Counted from the stretch's first letter, positions 35,991 to 43,883 are shown. The stretch is 64,000 nucleotides of DNA from Segatella copri (GCF_019127135.1 NZ_JAHOEA010000010.1:16383-80382), one strand, 5' to 3'. The notes: a model not told the origin generated them from the sequence alone. Numbers and translations: made by a program.

Positions 35991-36095
35991 ATGAAACAGA
36001 CACTGGAATCATTCGAGGCTATGAACCTTGAATATGAGAACCTCTATAATGAGGACGATGAACGTAGAGAATATAATTCTGTCTGGTACAGCTAG
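35991..36095 (+). CDS. Small acidic protein of 34 residues
   Basis: ATG at 35991, TAG at 36093. It starts MKQTLESFEAMNLEYENLY and ends DERREYNSVWYS: acidic, Tyr/Glu/Asn-rich, no signal peptide or membrane helix. Support is unusually strong for its size: a perfect -7 box (35941-35948), a strong AGGAGGAG ribosome-binding site (rare in this phylum, so it suggests high expression) and its own terminator (36172-36226). It is therefore a complete single-gene unit. I do not recognise the family. There is no processing or maturation enzyme nearby, so a RiPP precursor is not supported. Confidence 0.75.
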   Translation: MKQTLESFEAMNLEYENLYNEDDERREYNSVWYS

Positions 36096-36171
36096 TTGCA
36101 ATATCTTAAAATAAGGCTGTAGCAGGTGAGTTAAATTTGTATTACATATAAAAAAGATCGTTAGGATAATG

Positions 36172-36226
36172 AAAGGCTATGCCATAGTTACTAAAGAAAT
36201 GATGTAACATAGGCATAGTCTTTTTT
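36172..36226 (+). terminator. Terminator of the 34-residue gene
   Basis: A 12-base stem with one wobble (36172-36183 with 36212-36223), further pairing inside (AGTTAC/GTAACA region), then TTTTTT. Confidence 0.75.
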
Positions 36227-36262
36227 ATGTCCTTTCCCTGCTGGCTGTTCTTTCCTGCATTT

Positions 36263-36961
36263 CTATTTTTCGAAGTGCTGGTAATCCTTGCTGCGTTTCC
36301 AGTCACCTCCCCATCTGAATCCTTTTGCCTTGAAAAGCCGGTAGCAGAGGTCGCCTTTCTTAATCATGTAAGCGTGGTTCTTGCTGCGGTCCAGATAGGG
36401 GCGGGCGGTGGCAGGCTCTACCACTTCCTTGCCGTTCTTCAGCCGTTTGTGATAAGGATTGTAGAGGGTGTTGATGTCTACGGCCAGTCCCCTTCCGTGT
36501 TTCGATACCGTATGGGTATGCGAGATGAAGCGGAAGTTGAAACTGGAGGAGTTGTTGGCTCTCATCGCCCTTTCATCGTCGGCATTCCAGTAGTCAATGA
36601 GTCTCATCCGTTCTATCGGATATTTTGCCTCGTATAGCTTTTTGAGAATATCGAGCACATCTGTGGCTATCGCCCTGTTCACTACCATCTCTCCTACGAT
36701 GTTTCTGCCGTCCTTGTCTACGTGCAGGCATCTTATGTATCTCAGTTCGCTTCTTGCCACGGTACAGTTTTTCTTGTATGTCTTGCCCTGCATCAGGCGG
36801 AAGATATCATCAGGAATGGGGGATGTGGAGAAGAAATGCTTCGCGCCCAGTTTTCTGATGGTTTGGGGACTGACGATTTCTCCCGGCTTCTGTGCCTTGG
36901 ATGGGAGGCAGAAAAGTCCGGAAATAAACAGGCATATCATCAATATATTTTTTGCTTTCAT
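36263..36961 (-). CDS. M15-family D-Ala-D-Ala carboxypeptidase-like protein, exported
   Basis: 232 residues from the ATG at 36961; a GTG one codon upstream is less likely. Signal peptide ends LPSKAQ (about residue 24). The catalytic domain has the M15 zinc signature SKHGRGLAVDINTLYNPYHK (His and Asp ligands) and the final GFRWGGDWKRSKDYQHFEK (third ligand His and catalytic region). This matches the M15C/VanY-like group that trims peptidoglycan cross-links or stem peptides in the periplasm. It lies downstream of the lrp-type gene, in the same direction and 11 bases away, so they may share a transcript. Confidence 0.9.
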   Translation of the reverse strand: MKAKNILMICLFISGLFCLPSKAQKPGEIVSPQTIRKLGAKHFFSTSPIPDDIFRLMQGKTYKKNCTVARSELRYIRCLHVDKDGRNIVGEMVVNRAIATDVLDILKKLYEAKYPIERMRLIDYWNADDERAMRANNSSSFNFRFISHTHTVSKHGRGLAVDINTLYNPYHKRLKNGKEVVEPATARPYLDRSKNHAYMIKKGDLCYRLFKAKGFRWGGDWKRSKDYQHFEK

Positions 36962-36972
36962 CACGTTTCTCC

Positions 36973-37476
36973 TTATTTTGCTACGGGAATATAATGCGAA
37001 TCCTTGATTTCTCCAATCACGATGATGCTGTGCAGACTTCCGATGCAGTCGATGTTTCCCAGGGTGTTGAGCATGAAGTCCTGATAGGCTTTCATATCCC
37101 GGGCATATACCTTGATCTGGAAATCGTAATCACCGGTGGTGTTGTAGCATTCCGTTATCTGGTCGATGGTTTGCACGGTATCCATGAATTGCTGAATCAA
37201 ATCGTGGGTGTGCTGCTTCAGTCGGATATTGCAGAGCACGATTACGTTGTGTCCCATCTTGTGATGATCCACTATCGCTCCATATCGCTGGATGTATCCC
37301 TCACGCTCCAATCGCTTCTGTCGTTCGAAGGTGGGAGAAGGGGAGAGGTGTACTCTTGCGGCAAGTTCCTTCACGGTGAGTCGCGAGTTCTGCTGCAACA
37401 ATTTGAGTATCTTGATATCGATTTCGTCGAGATTTTCTTCTGTAGCCATTGTTTCTTTATTACTGATTTTATTCAT
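36973..37476 (-). CDS. Lrp/AsnC-family transcriptional regulator
   Basis: 167 residues from the ATG at 37476; MATEEN at 37449 (158 residues) is an alternative. An N-terminal helix-turn-helix (LDEIDIKILKLLQQNSRLTV, KELAARVHLSPSPTFERQKR) is followed by the ligand-binding/oligomerisation RAM domain (NIRLKQHTHDLIQQFMDTVQ, ITECYNTTGDYDFQIKVYAR, LGNIDCIGSLHSIIVIGEIK). It senses an amino acid, and its divergent neighbour is a MetE-like methyltransferase, so methionine or a related amino acid is the likely signal. A palindrome GCAGAAT-AAT-ATTCTGC at 37481-37497 sits between its -7 box and start, suitable for autoregulation. Confidence 0.95.
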   Translation of the reverse strand: MNKISNKETMATEENLDEIDIKILKLLQQNSRLTVKELAARVHLSPSPTFERQKRLEREGYIQRYGAIVDHHKMGHNVIVLCNIRLKQHTHDLIQQFMDTVQTIDQITECYNTTGDYDFQIKVYARDMKAYQDFMLNTLGNIDCIGSLHSIIVIGEIKDSHYIPVAK

Positions 37477-37480
37477 TTTT

Positions 37481-37497
37481 GCAGAATAATATTCTGC
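37481..37497. promoter_or_regulatory. 17-base palindrome, probable Lrp operator
   Basis: GCAGAAT AAT ATTCTGC, perfect 7+3+7 dyad, in the leader of the lrp-type gene and between the two divergent promoters. It has the AT-rich core expected for Lrp-family sites. Function inferred. Confidence 0.5.
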
Positions 37498-37516
37498 TGA
37501 TTTGCTTAATTTGCTG

Positions 37517-37524
37517 CAAAGATA
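37517..37524 (-). promoter_or_regulatory. -7 promoter box (TATCTTTG) of the lrp-type gene
   Basis: Perfect TAnnTTTG element 41 bases upstream of the ATG at 37476. Confidence 0.75.
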
Positions 37525-37575
37525 GTATATTTTTCTGAATTACGGAGAATATTTGGCAAATAAAATTCTTCTTCT

Positions 37576-37583
37576 TACCTTTG
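37576..37583 (+). promoter_or_regulatory. -7 promoter box (TACCTTTG) of the MetE-like gene
   Basis: Perfect TAnnTTTG element about 91 bases upstream of the ATG at 37674. The leader contains a small hairpin (GTCATT/AATGAC, about 37609-37627) and a good ribosome-binding site AAGGAGA. No known riboswitch was recognised. Confidence 0.7.
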
Positions 37584-37673
37584 CACCCGCAATTCCGGAT
37601 GCAAAGCGTCATTCATCAGTAATGACAGGATAAAGAGTCATTCACATCAAATAATAATTAAGGAGATAAAAAT

Positions 37674-38828
37674 ATGAGCAACGTAAGAAATATACATTTT
37701 GAGGCAGTGGGCAGCTATTTGCGCCCTGCAGAGTTGAAAGAAGCAAGAGCCAAGTTTGCTGATGGCAAGATTTCTGCCACCGACCTTCGTGCTGTAGAAG
37801 ACCGTCTGATTACTGAGGTCATCAGACAGCAGAAGGCGCATCGCCTGCCTTATATCACCGATGGCGAGTTCCGCCGCAGCTATTGGCATCTCGACTTTAT
37901 GTGGGGATTCAATGGCGTGGAGCATATCGAACTGGAGCATGGCTACCAGTTTCATGGCGAGGAGACAACCAAGGGTTCTATCCAACTGACCGGCAAGATT
38001 ACCGGCGAGAATCATCCTTTTATCAAGGATTTCCTGTTTGTGAAGCAGTTTGAAGAGTTGGATGCCAATGGCGAATATATCTTCGAGGCAAAGCAGACGG
38101 TTCCTGCTCCTGCACAGTTTCTTGCCGAATTATTCCGTGGCAAGAATGCCGAGAACACCCGCAAGTTCTATCCTAACACCACCCAGCTGATTGAGGATAT
38201 AGCCCAGGCTTATCGCACCTTCTTCCAGGAGATTTATGCAGCCGGTTGCCGTACCGTCCAGCTGGATGATTGCACCTGGGGAATGATTGTGGATAGTGAT
38301 TACTGGAAGGCTAAGGTGGGCACAGGGTTCACCCTAGAGCAGGAAGCCCTGCAATATCTGAAGGTGAACAATCTTGCCATCGAGGGCAAACCGGAGGGGT
38401 TGAGCATCAACACCCACGTATGCCGTGGCAATTATCATTCCTGCTATGCCACCAAAGGTGCCTACGATGCCGTAGCTCCTTATCTTTTCGCTCATGAAGA
38501 TGTAGATACCTTCTATCTGGAGTATGACGATGAGCGTTCGGGTAGTTTCGAGCCTTTGAAGTATGTGGCAGATGGCAAGAAGGTGGTTCTGGGTTTGGTA
38601 ACCTCTAAATCTCCTGTGTTGGAGGATAAGGCTACGGTCATCGCCAGAATCCACGAAGCTGCCAAATATATCCCTCTCAATCGCCTGAGCCTCAGTCCTC
38701 AATGCGGCTTCGCCTCTTGCGAGATTGGCAATAAACTTACCGATGCTGAGCAATGGGCAAAGATAGATTTGGTTAGAGAGATTTCCGAGGAAGTTTGGGG
38801 TTCTTCTTCTTTCTCCGGTGCAGAATGA
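37674..38828 (+). CDS. MetE C-terminal-like, cobalamin-independent methionine synthase family (YxjG/YxjH-like)
   Basis: 384 residues, half the size of full MetE and without its N-terminal barrel. It is a single catalytic barrel with the zinc ligands visible: H248 and C250 (NTHVCRGN), E283 (YLEYDDE) and C344 (LSPQCGFAS). The N-terminal GSYLRP and YITDGEFRRSYWHLDF blocks contact the methyl donor and homocysteine. Members transfer a methyl group to homocysteine; donors other than folate polyglutamate are possible in short forms. It is transcribed divergently from an Lrp-type regulator. Its last 56 bases overlap the end of the convergent PepSY gene. Confidence 0.9.
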   Translation: MSNVRNIHFEAVGSYLRPAELKEARAKFADGKISATDLRAVEDRLITEVIRQQKAHRLPYITDGEFRRSYWHLDFMWGFNGVEHIELEHGYQFHGEETTKGSIQLTGKITGENHPFIKDFLFVKQFEELDANGEYIFEAKQTVPAPAQFLAELFRGKNAENTRKFYPNTTQLIEDIAQAYRTFFQEIYAAGCRTVQLDDCTWGMIVDSDYWKAKVGTGFTLEQEALQYLKVNNLAIEGKPEGLSINTHVCRGNYHSCYATKGAYDAVAPYLFAHEDVDTFYLEYDDERSGSFEPLKYVADGKKVVLGLVTSKSPVLEDKATVIARIHEAAKYIPLNRLSLSPQCGFASCEIGNKLTDAEQWAKIDLVREISEEVWGSSSFSGAE

Positions 38829-40374
38829 TGTAGCCGGAAAGCAAAACCAGCGTAATCAGCAAGCCGGAGATGAAGACGAAAAGGTCGGAAAGAGGCCCTA
38901 AGAATGGAGAATAGCATCTACCCACATGGAGTTCTAATGCCACATTCCAAAGCGACATGGGTGTGGCAGAAAGCAACTCTGGGGTAGATGCTGTTTCACC
39001 TAAGCTCGCCCCTTTGCTATAATCGAAAATCACTTCTTTTCCTCCAAAGAAGTCCTTGGAATAACCGCTAACCAAAGAACTGGAAATCGGAATCATCGAT
39101 TTTCCTTGGTTGGCTTTCCCTGTGAAATAATCCACAATCAGATTCTTTTCCGGATTCCAACGGAACATGCCGCTGAATGATCCTATCAGCCAACCTCCCT
39201 TGCCATCACTCTCGAAAGCATTCACTCCCATCGGACTTACCTTTGGTGCCTTCTCCTTATTTAATAAGATAGGTTTATGCTGGAAATGCTCATCCACTCT
39301 CAGGAATCCTTCTGAGGTAGAAACAAGCCAGTTGCCCTCTGCAGCATCCCAACGGATAGCGCGAAGTTTATCGTGCCAGACATTTCCATCCTTCACCTTT
39401 TCTGTGGTTTTGTTCATGGCAAGAGGTATCATCAATGGTGGACGGAGACACATACCTGTTATCGCTAGCCAAAGTGTAAGGATGATAGTCGTGTATCCTA
39501 ATTTATTATGCCATTTTGCATTGAAAACCATCTGCTTGCCAAGCTTCTGCATCTTTTCTCTTGCCTGTAATCTCTTCTGTCGGCGAATACGGTAAGGCAG
39601 AATGAAAAGGATGATGCCCGTTATCGAAAGGATGATAAGTACGATGGCGATGGCATCCACCACCAATCTTCCGGCTAATCCGAAGAAAGCACCGCTATGC
39701 AGGTTCCAAACGGTCTTGAAAAGGGTAACTTCCGGAACAAAACCTTCCGGTTGACCGATGATTTTGCGGGTAACATTCGTCTTTTCGTTGGCAGCATCCG
39801 TCTTTTCGTTGGCAGCATCCGTCTTCTTACCGGATATTTCATAAACGGCAGAGCGGGTCATGGCGATGATGCTTGTGCTGTCTTTGGTTAATGTAATGTC
39901 GGTGATTCTCTCTTCGTTATCTGCGAGCGGAAACATCTTCCATTCCTTTCCATCGAAGCGATATACATCCATCATGGCTGCGCACCAGATTTCTCCATTC
40001 TTCGTCTGCACCATGTTTCGGATATTCCTGCCATCCACATTCTTGGGTAATCCCTTGTTAAAGTCTTTCCAACTTTTCATCTCTGCATCCGTAAGCCATA
40101 CGCCACCATAACCATACGCCAGGATGGAATCACTTGGAGTTTTGCTGATGCGGTGATTGATCTTGATAGAACCCTTGATGATGCCGTTGTTGAAATTCTT
40201 GATATGATAAGCCGATGGCATCAAACTTCTGCTTACCTCACAACCGGCGAATAGCTGGCGATGATTCAGAATGATGCCTGATACGCAGAATACCAGCATA
40301 AAGACAGACAGTACAAGTCCGAACCAACGATGGTATTTCTTCCATGTAAAACGTTTTTTCTTTTTTTCTCTCAT
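38773..40374 (-). CDS. PepSY-domain membrane protein (PepSY_TM type)
   Basis: 533 residues. The first membrane helix is at about 17-34 (WFGLVLSVFMLVFCVSGIIL), with the family start KKYHRWFG; then a large periplasmic domain with beta-propeller-like strands (FGGKEVIFDYSKG and similar). Middle helices are VVDAIAIVLIILSITGIILF and YTTIILTLWLAITGMCLRPP, and the last helix is near the C-terminus. Such proteins are often linked to siderophore or metal reduction; here there is no adjacent receptor. It holds an in-frame duplicated heptapeptide (KTDAANE twice, then KT). Its 3' end overlaps the MetE-like gene tail to tail. The start region is duplicated (see the upstream ORF). Confidence 0.88.
   Translation of the reverse strand: MREKKKKRFTWKKYHRWFGLVLSVFMLVFCVSGIILNHRQLFAGCEVSRSLMPSAYHIKNFNNGIIKGSIKINHRISKTPSDSILAYGYGGVWLTDAEMKSWKDFNKGLPKNVDGRNIRNMVQTKNGEIWCAAMMDVYRFDGKEWKMFPLADNEERITDITLTKDSTSIIAMTRSAVYEISGKKTDAANEKTDAANEKTNVTRKIIGQPEGFVPEVTLFKTVWNLHSGAFFGLAGRLVVDAIAIVLIILSITGIILFILPYRIRRQKRLQAREKMQKLGKQMVFNAKWHNKLGYTTIILTLWLAITGMCLRPPLMIPLAMNKTTEKVKDGNVWHDKLRAIRWDAAEGNWLVSTSEGFLRVDEHFQHKPILLNKEKAPKVSPMGVNAFESDGKGGWLIGSFSGMFRWNPEKNLIVDYFTGKANQGKSMIPISSSLVSGYSKDFFGGKEVIFDYSKGASLGETASTPELLSATPMSLWNVALELHVGRCYSPFLGPLSDLFVFISGLLITLVLLSGYIILHRRKKKNPKLPRKSL
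39781..39822. repeat. Perfect 21-bp tandem duplication inside the PepSY gene
   Basis: Two identical 21-base units (39781-39801, 39802-39822). The length is a multiple of three, so copy-number change keeps the frame and adds or removes seven residues in the periplasmic part. Confidence 0.85.
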
Positions 40375-40394
40375 TGTTGTTTTCTAATAAACAT
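40372..40394 (-). other. Seven-codon upstream ORF overlapping the PepSY start
   Basis: A 20-base direct repeat (core TAGAAAACAACAATG) copies the translation start region. The upstream ATG (40394) opens MFIRKQQ and its TGA overlaps the real ATG (ATGA at 40371-40374). It may tune initiation by coupling. Confidence 0.5.
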
Positions 40395-40418
40395 TGTTGT
40401 TTTCTACTAAATGGGTTG

Positions 40419-40426
40419 CAAAGGTA
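40419..40426 (-). promoter_or_regulatory. -7 promoter box (TACCTTTG) of the PepSY gene
   Basis: Perfect TAnnTTTG element 45 bases upstream of the ATG at 40374. Confidence 0.75.
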
Positions 40427-40547
40427 AGAATATCTATCTACTTCTGCAATACCCAAAAATAATGATTTTTGATGCTTCTGTTTTTTCTAATCTTTAGTTT
40501 CCTTCACTTTTTTACTGAAAAAGTTTGGTGATTTCGTGATTTACTAG

Positions 40548-40555
40548 TAACTTTG
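40548..40555 (+). promoter_or_regulatory. -7 promoter box (TAACTTTG) of greA
   Basis: Perfect TAnnTTTG element 57 bases upstream of the greA ATG. Confidence 0.75.
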
Positions 40556-40611
40556 CACCCCGAATAAAAAATCATCATTCATAACAATAAGAAATTAGAA
40601 AATTAGGAAAT

Positions 40612-41076
40612 ATGGAATATATGTCTCAGGAAGGCTACGATGAGCTCGTGGCCGAACTTCAACACATGGTTAACGTAGAGTTGCCAGCCGTTCGCGATGC
40701 GATAGCTGAGGCTCGCGACAAGGGTGACCTCAGCGAGAATTTCGAGTATCATGCTGCCAAGCGCGAGCAGGGCAAACTGTTGAGCCGCATCAGTTTCAAA
40801 CAGAAGGTTTTGGAGAATGCCCGTGTCATCGACAAGTCTCGCCTGAAGAGTGATACCGTTGGCTTGTTGAGCAAGATTAAGATTACCAATCTCGCCAACA
40901 AGTGCAGCATGAATTATACCATAGTGAATCCTCACGAGGCTGATTTGCATAGTGGCAAGATTTCCATCAAGTCGCCTATCGCCAAGGCCCTTCTGGGTAA
41001 GAAGGCTGGTGAAGAGGTAATGGTAAAGGTACCAGCCGGCTTGCTCAAATTCCGCCTGGATAGCGTTGAGTTATAA
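40612..41076 (+). CDS. greA: Transcription elongation factor GreA
   Basis: 154 residues. The N-terminal coiled coil has the catalytic acidic tip at the expected place (DKGDLSENFEYHAAKREQG, about 41-59), and the C-terminal FKBP-like domain ends with ISIKSPIAKALLGKKAGEEV and KVPAGLLKFRLDSVEL. It inserts into the RNA polymerase secondary channel and promotes cleavage of backtracked transcripts. Single gene with its own promoter and terminator. Confidence 0.98.
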   Translation: MEYMSQEGYDELVAELQHMVNVELPAVRDAIAEARDKGDLSENFEYHAAKREQGKLLSRISFKQKVLENARVIDKSRLKSDTVGLLSKIKITNLANKCSMNYTIVNPHEADLHSGKISIKSPIAKALLGKKAGEEVMVKVPAGLLKFRLDSVEL

Positions 41077-41093
41077 TGTATAATTTAAAAGGA

Positions 41094-41140
41094 AAACTCC
41101 CGATAATTTGAAACTGATCAAATTATCGGGAGTTTCTCTT
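41094..41140. terminator. Bidirectional terminator between greA and the MutS-like gene
   Basis: A perfect 18-bp stem (41094-41111 with 41118-41135), 6-base loop, then CTCTTTTT. Confidence 0.9.
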
Positions 41141-41146
41141 TTTATT

Positions 41147-43090
41147 CTAATATTTCTCCAGAATCTTATTCAGTAAGAAGGTGGCATTCTGGTTTCTTGC
41201 CACGCCCTTCTGTATCTTATAAGTATAGGTAACATCCGTGCCCAAATCTATCTCGAAACAATAGTTGTGGAATTTTCCTGATGCATCATTCTCCATCTTG
41301 GAAAGTTCCAGGTCGTGGGTCGCAATGATACCGCTCACCGGCTGCTTGGCAATGGCTTCGAGGAACTTTCTCGAACCATTCAGCTTATCCAATGAATTCG
41401 TTCCCTTCAGAATCTCATCCAGAATAATCAGCGTTCGGAGTGGCTCCTTATAGCCCTCTGCACTTTCCTTGCAGAACTCTCCCTCTGCACTTTCCTTGCA
41501 GAACTTCAAAAGCTCCTCCAATCTGATCAATTCTGCATTGAAATAAGAGATGCCATGCGTAAGATCATCGGTGGTTCTCATACTCGAGAACAATCTGAAA
41601 CGTGAAATCTTCAGCTGATCTGCAAACACCGGCATACCCGCCATTGCTAGGATATAGTTCACGCCCAGCGAACGCAGGAAGGTACTCTTTCCCGCCATGT
41701 TGGCTCCGGTGATGATATAATAGTTGTCGTCCTTGATGGTGAAATCGTTCTTCACCGCCTTGGCACCCAGGAAAGGATGATAGAGATTCTTACCCTCGAA
41801 CACGATTTCCGGACTTCCGATTCCTGCATTTTCTGAAACATAGCTTTCAGTATCTGCTTCCGGACTTCCCGAAACAAATTCTGCCTCTTCTGCCTCTGGA
41901 TGATTATATCTGAAATTCGCCATCGAAACCATTGCATCCATCTCGCTGATGATATGCATCCATTCCTCCATCTTCATCATATAGGTATTCTTCCATTTCA
42001 GAAAACTGCGAACCAGGAAGAAATCGCTCAGCATGAAGGCATCGGTGAAGAAAAGACCCAGGAAGTTGCCTCTTCTGTCATACCCCTTCAATATCTTTTC
42101 CAGTTGGGCAAAGGAAGGCAGGGCATCTGCCAGGGAATCCTGCATTTCCTTGCCTGATTCGCTATGGAAATTGCGCCTGTTGATAAGCTGAAGTATCTGG
42201 GCATAGGCGATGAGCTGATGGCGAAGCTTGCCGCCATTGCTATCTATCTTGTCAAGTGTCTGCTTGCAGACGAAGAATACCACCATGTATTGAACCAACA
42301 CCCACCATAGGGCGAAATTCACCGAAACCATATCGCATATCGATAAAATCACGGAACCGATGACTCCAATAATCATCATCCATCCGATAACGAGAGAAAC
42401 CGGAGATCCAAACCATGCCGGCACCTCCATCTTCGAAACCTTCTGCATCGCATCCACCACCGCAGCAGAATCAATCTTCTTCATCTTGCCATTCACCATT
42501 TTGCCATTTGCAGTTTGGCTTCTGTTCTTTTCGCCAAGTGCCAGAAATTCCATTCGCCAGTTTTCGCCTTCTCCAGCCAATTCCTTCTGCAAATCTCTTC
42601 TTCTTTTGATATCCTCCATGCTCAGAGGCGTTTCCCGGGTAAGATTCCTGGCGAGTGCCTCCGAACCGCCCGATGTGATGGTTCGGCAGATGCGGTTGAA
42701 CAGCGAACTCTTGCCGAAAACATCGAGGTCGAAGGAATAAGGATGCTGCGGATTCTGATAGGAATCGCCCGTTTCGAAAGGCGAGAAATCGCCCTCCCAA
42801 GCCTTGATTTCGTCCTGATAAACCTTGAGCAATGCCGAAAGATGCTCTATCTTCTCCTTATTTTTGTCGTCAAGTCGTCTGATACCCAGATAGGCAATCA
42901 GGCACCAAATTGCCCCCATCAGATAGTTCTGCGTATCTCCATCCATTGCGAAATAGCAGATCAGGAAGGCGAGGATGCCGCCAAAAGCCAGCAGCTCTCC
43001 TGTTATAAATCCCGTATTCTTACGCTTCAGGGCAGCCACCTCAGAAGCATATCGGCTTACATATTGTTGATAATTCTCCTTGATATTCAT
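41147..43090 (-). CDS. Membrane-anchored MutS-family ATPase
   Basis: 647 residues from the ATG at 43090. Near the N-terminus there are two hydrophobic segments (LLAFGGILAFLICYFAM; TQNYLMGAIWCLIAYLGI) and a further pair in the middle (VSLVIGWMMIIGVIGSVIL; VNFALWWVLVQYMVVFFVC). The C-terminal third is the MutS ATPase: TGANMAGKSTFLRSLGVNYI (Walker A), FSSMRTTDDLTHGISYFNAE, LIILDEILKGTNSLDKLNGS (Walker B and signature) and IATHDLELSKM. The mismatch-recognition domains I and IV are absent, so it is not a mismatch-repair MutS. Function unknown. It holds a nine-residue in-frame tandem duplication next to the ATPase core. The nitroreductase gene is 17 bases upstream, probably in one operon. Confidence 0.9.
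   Translation of the reverse strand: MNIKENYQQYVSRYASEVAALKRKNTGFITGELLAFGGILAFLICYFAMDGDTQNYLMGAIWCLIAYLGIRRLDDKNKEKIEHLSALLKVYQDEIKAWEGDFSPFETGDSYQNPQHPYSFDLDVFGKSSLFNRICRTITSGGSEALARNLTRETPLSMEDIKRRRDLQKELAGEGENWRMEFLALGEKNRSQTANGKMVNGKMKKIDSAAVVDAMQKVSKMEVPAWFGSPVSLVIGWMMIIGVIGSVILSICDMVSVNFALWWVLVQYMVVFFVCKQTLDKIDSNGGKLRHQLIAYAQILQLINRRNFHSESGKEMQDSLADALPSFAQLEKILKGYDRRGNFLGLFFTDAFMLSDFFLVRSFLKWKNTYMMKMEEWMHIISEMDAMVSMANFRYNHPEAEEAEFVSGSPEADTESYVSENAGIGSPEIVFEGKNLYHPFLGAKAVKNDFTIKDDNYYIITGANMAGKSTFLRSLGVNYILAMAGMPVFADQLKISRFRLFSSMRTTDDLTHGISYFNAELIRLEELLKFCKESAEGEFCKESAEGYKEPLRTLIILDEILKGTNSLDKLNGSRKFLEAIAKQPVSGIIATHDLELSKMENDASGKFHNYCFEIDLGTDVTYTYKIQKGVARNQNATFLLNKILEKY
41454..41505. 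repeat. 27-bp tandem duplication inside the MutS-like gene
   Basis: Units starting at 41454 and 41481 share 25 identical bases with a 27-base period, encoding FCKESAEGE then FCKESAEGY. In frame; lies between the YFNAELIRLEELL helix and Walker B. Confidence 0.8.
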
Positions 43091-43107
43091 ACTTTTTCTT
43101 TCTTGTA

Positions 43108-43650
43108 TTATGAATTTTTCTCCATCCATTTATTATAGGATACATTCTCCTCTTTCCACTTATTCTTTGCTTCCGCCAGATTCTTCGGATATCCGATGAT
43201 GAGGGTGTTGAGCGGAATCATCGTCTTGGGCAGATGCTGTAGTTGCTGCATTCCCTCGTACCGTTCTTTTAGGGGATAGAGGGCTGTCCATACTCCGCCA
43301 AGTCCCAAGCCGTGAGCCATCAGCAGGATGTTCTCCGTGGCTGCCGAACAGTCTTGAATCCAGAACTCCTGCTCTGTGCCTTCCAGCGTCTTGTCAAGGC
43401 ATCCGCAAACCACGATGGCGAGCGGTGCCTGCTTCACCATGCCGGCATAAGGACTGAACTGTGGTATCTGGTCGAGAATCTCCCGGTCGTTGATAACCAC
43501 AAAATGCCAAGGCTGCTTGTTGCATGCCGATGGAGCCGCCATGCCGGCACGCAGCATCATCTCCACCTTCTCCGGCTCTACAGGCATGTCTGTATAGCTT
43601 CTCACCGATGTACGGCTCATAATATTTTCAAAAATCTGATTCTTTTCCAT
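43108..43650 (-). CDS. Nitroreductase-family flavoprotein
   Basis: 180 residues, cytoplasmic. FMN-binding signatures are MSRTSVRSYTDMPVEPEKVE, AGMAAPSACNKQPWHFVVIN and the C-terminal ENILLMAHGLGLGGVWTALY, then IGYPKN. The family reduces nitro groups, quinones or other electrophiles with NAD(P)H. The upstream region carries a -7 box (43796-43803) and two identical-arm palindromes placed where an activator or repressor would bind, so expression is probably inducible. The MutS-like gene follows 17 bases downstream. Confidence 0.93.
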   Translation of the reverse strand: MEKNQIFENIMSRTSVRSYTDMPVEPEKVEMMLRAGMAAPSACNKQPWHFVVINDREILDQIPQFSPYAGMVKQAPLAIVVCGCLDKTLEGTEQEFWIQDCSAATENILLMAHGLGLGGVWTALYPLKERYEGMQQLQHLPKTMIPLNTLIIGYPKNLAEAKNKWKEENVSYNKWMEKNS

Positions 43651-43795
43651 TATTGCTTTTCTATGTGAGTCTTATTTTTTAGGCGAATCATAGCATTCCA
43701 TAAGCCAGTCGAGCACATATTCTCTTTATGTTCTATTTATTCACTTTGCTATTCATTTTGCATTCTATCTTGATTGCTAAAAATGAAATGCGCTG

Positions 43796-43803
43796 CAAAT
43801 ATA
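43796..43803 (-). promoter_or_regulatory. -7 promoter box (TATATTTG) of the nitroreductase gene
   Basis: Reverse complement of caaatata, perfect TAnnTTTG element; leader of about 140 bases. Confidence 0.65.
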
Positions 43804-43817
43804 CGAAACTTTTTCGG

Positions 43818-43843
43818 GAAATTTGCAGTGTAGTGCAAATTTC
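43818..43843. promoter_or_regulatory. 26-base palindrome, operator copy 1
   Basis: GAAATTTGCA-N6-TGCAAATTTC with perfect 10-base arms. It lies 14 bases upstream of the -7 box of the nitroreductase gene, overlapping the -33 region. Confidence 0.65.
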
Positions 43844-43857
43844 TTGTGTTTCTTGGT

Positions 43858-43883
43858 GAAATTTGCAGTGCATTGCAAATTTC
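43858..43883. promoter_or_regulatory. 26-base palindrome, operator copy 2
   Basis: Same 10-base arms as copy 1 with a different 6-base centre, exactly 40 bases away. Arms conserved and centres diverged indicates selection on a dimeric binding site. Confidence 0.65.

Noticed and set aside
35991..36095. RiPP or lasso peptide precursor
   Set aside because: No leader/core pattern and no modification, protease or export gene nearby.
37584..37673. SAM or cobalamin riboswitch before the MetE-like gene
   Set aside because: The 90-base leader has only one small hairpin and none of the conserved boxes I know.
39781..39822. CRISPR-like repeat
   Set aside because: Two adjacent identical units without spacers, inside a coding frame.
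43818..43883. CRISPR-like or terminator structure
   Set aside because: Only two palindromes, no spacers or cas genes, and placed upstream of a promoter rather than after a gene.
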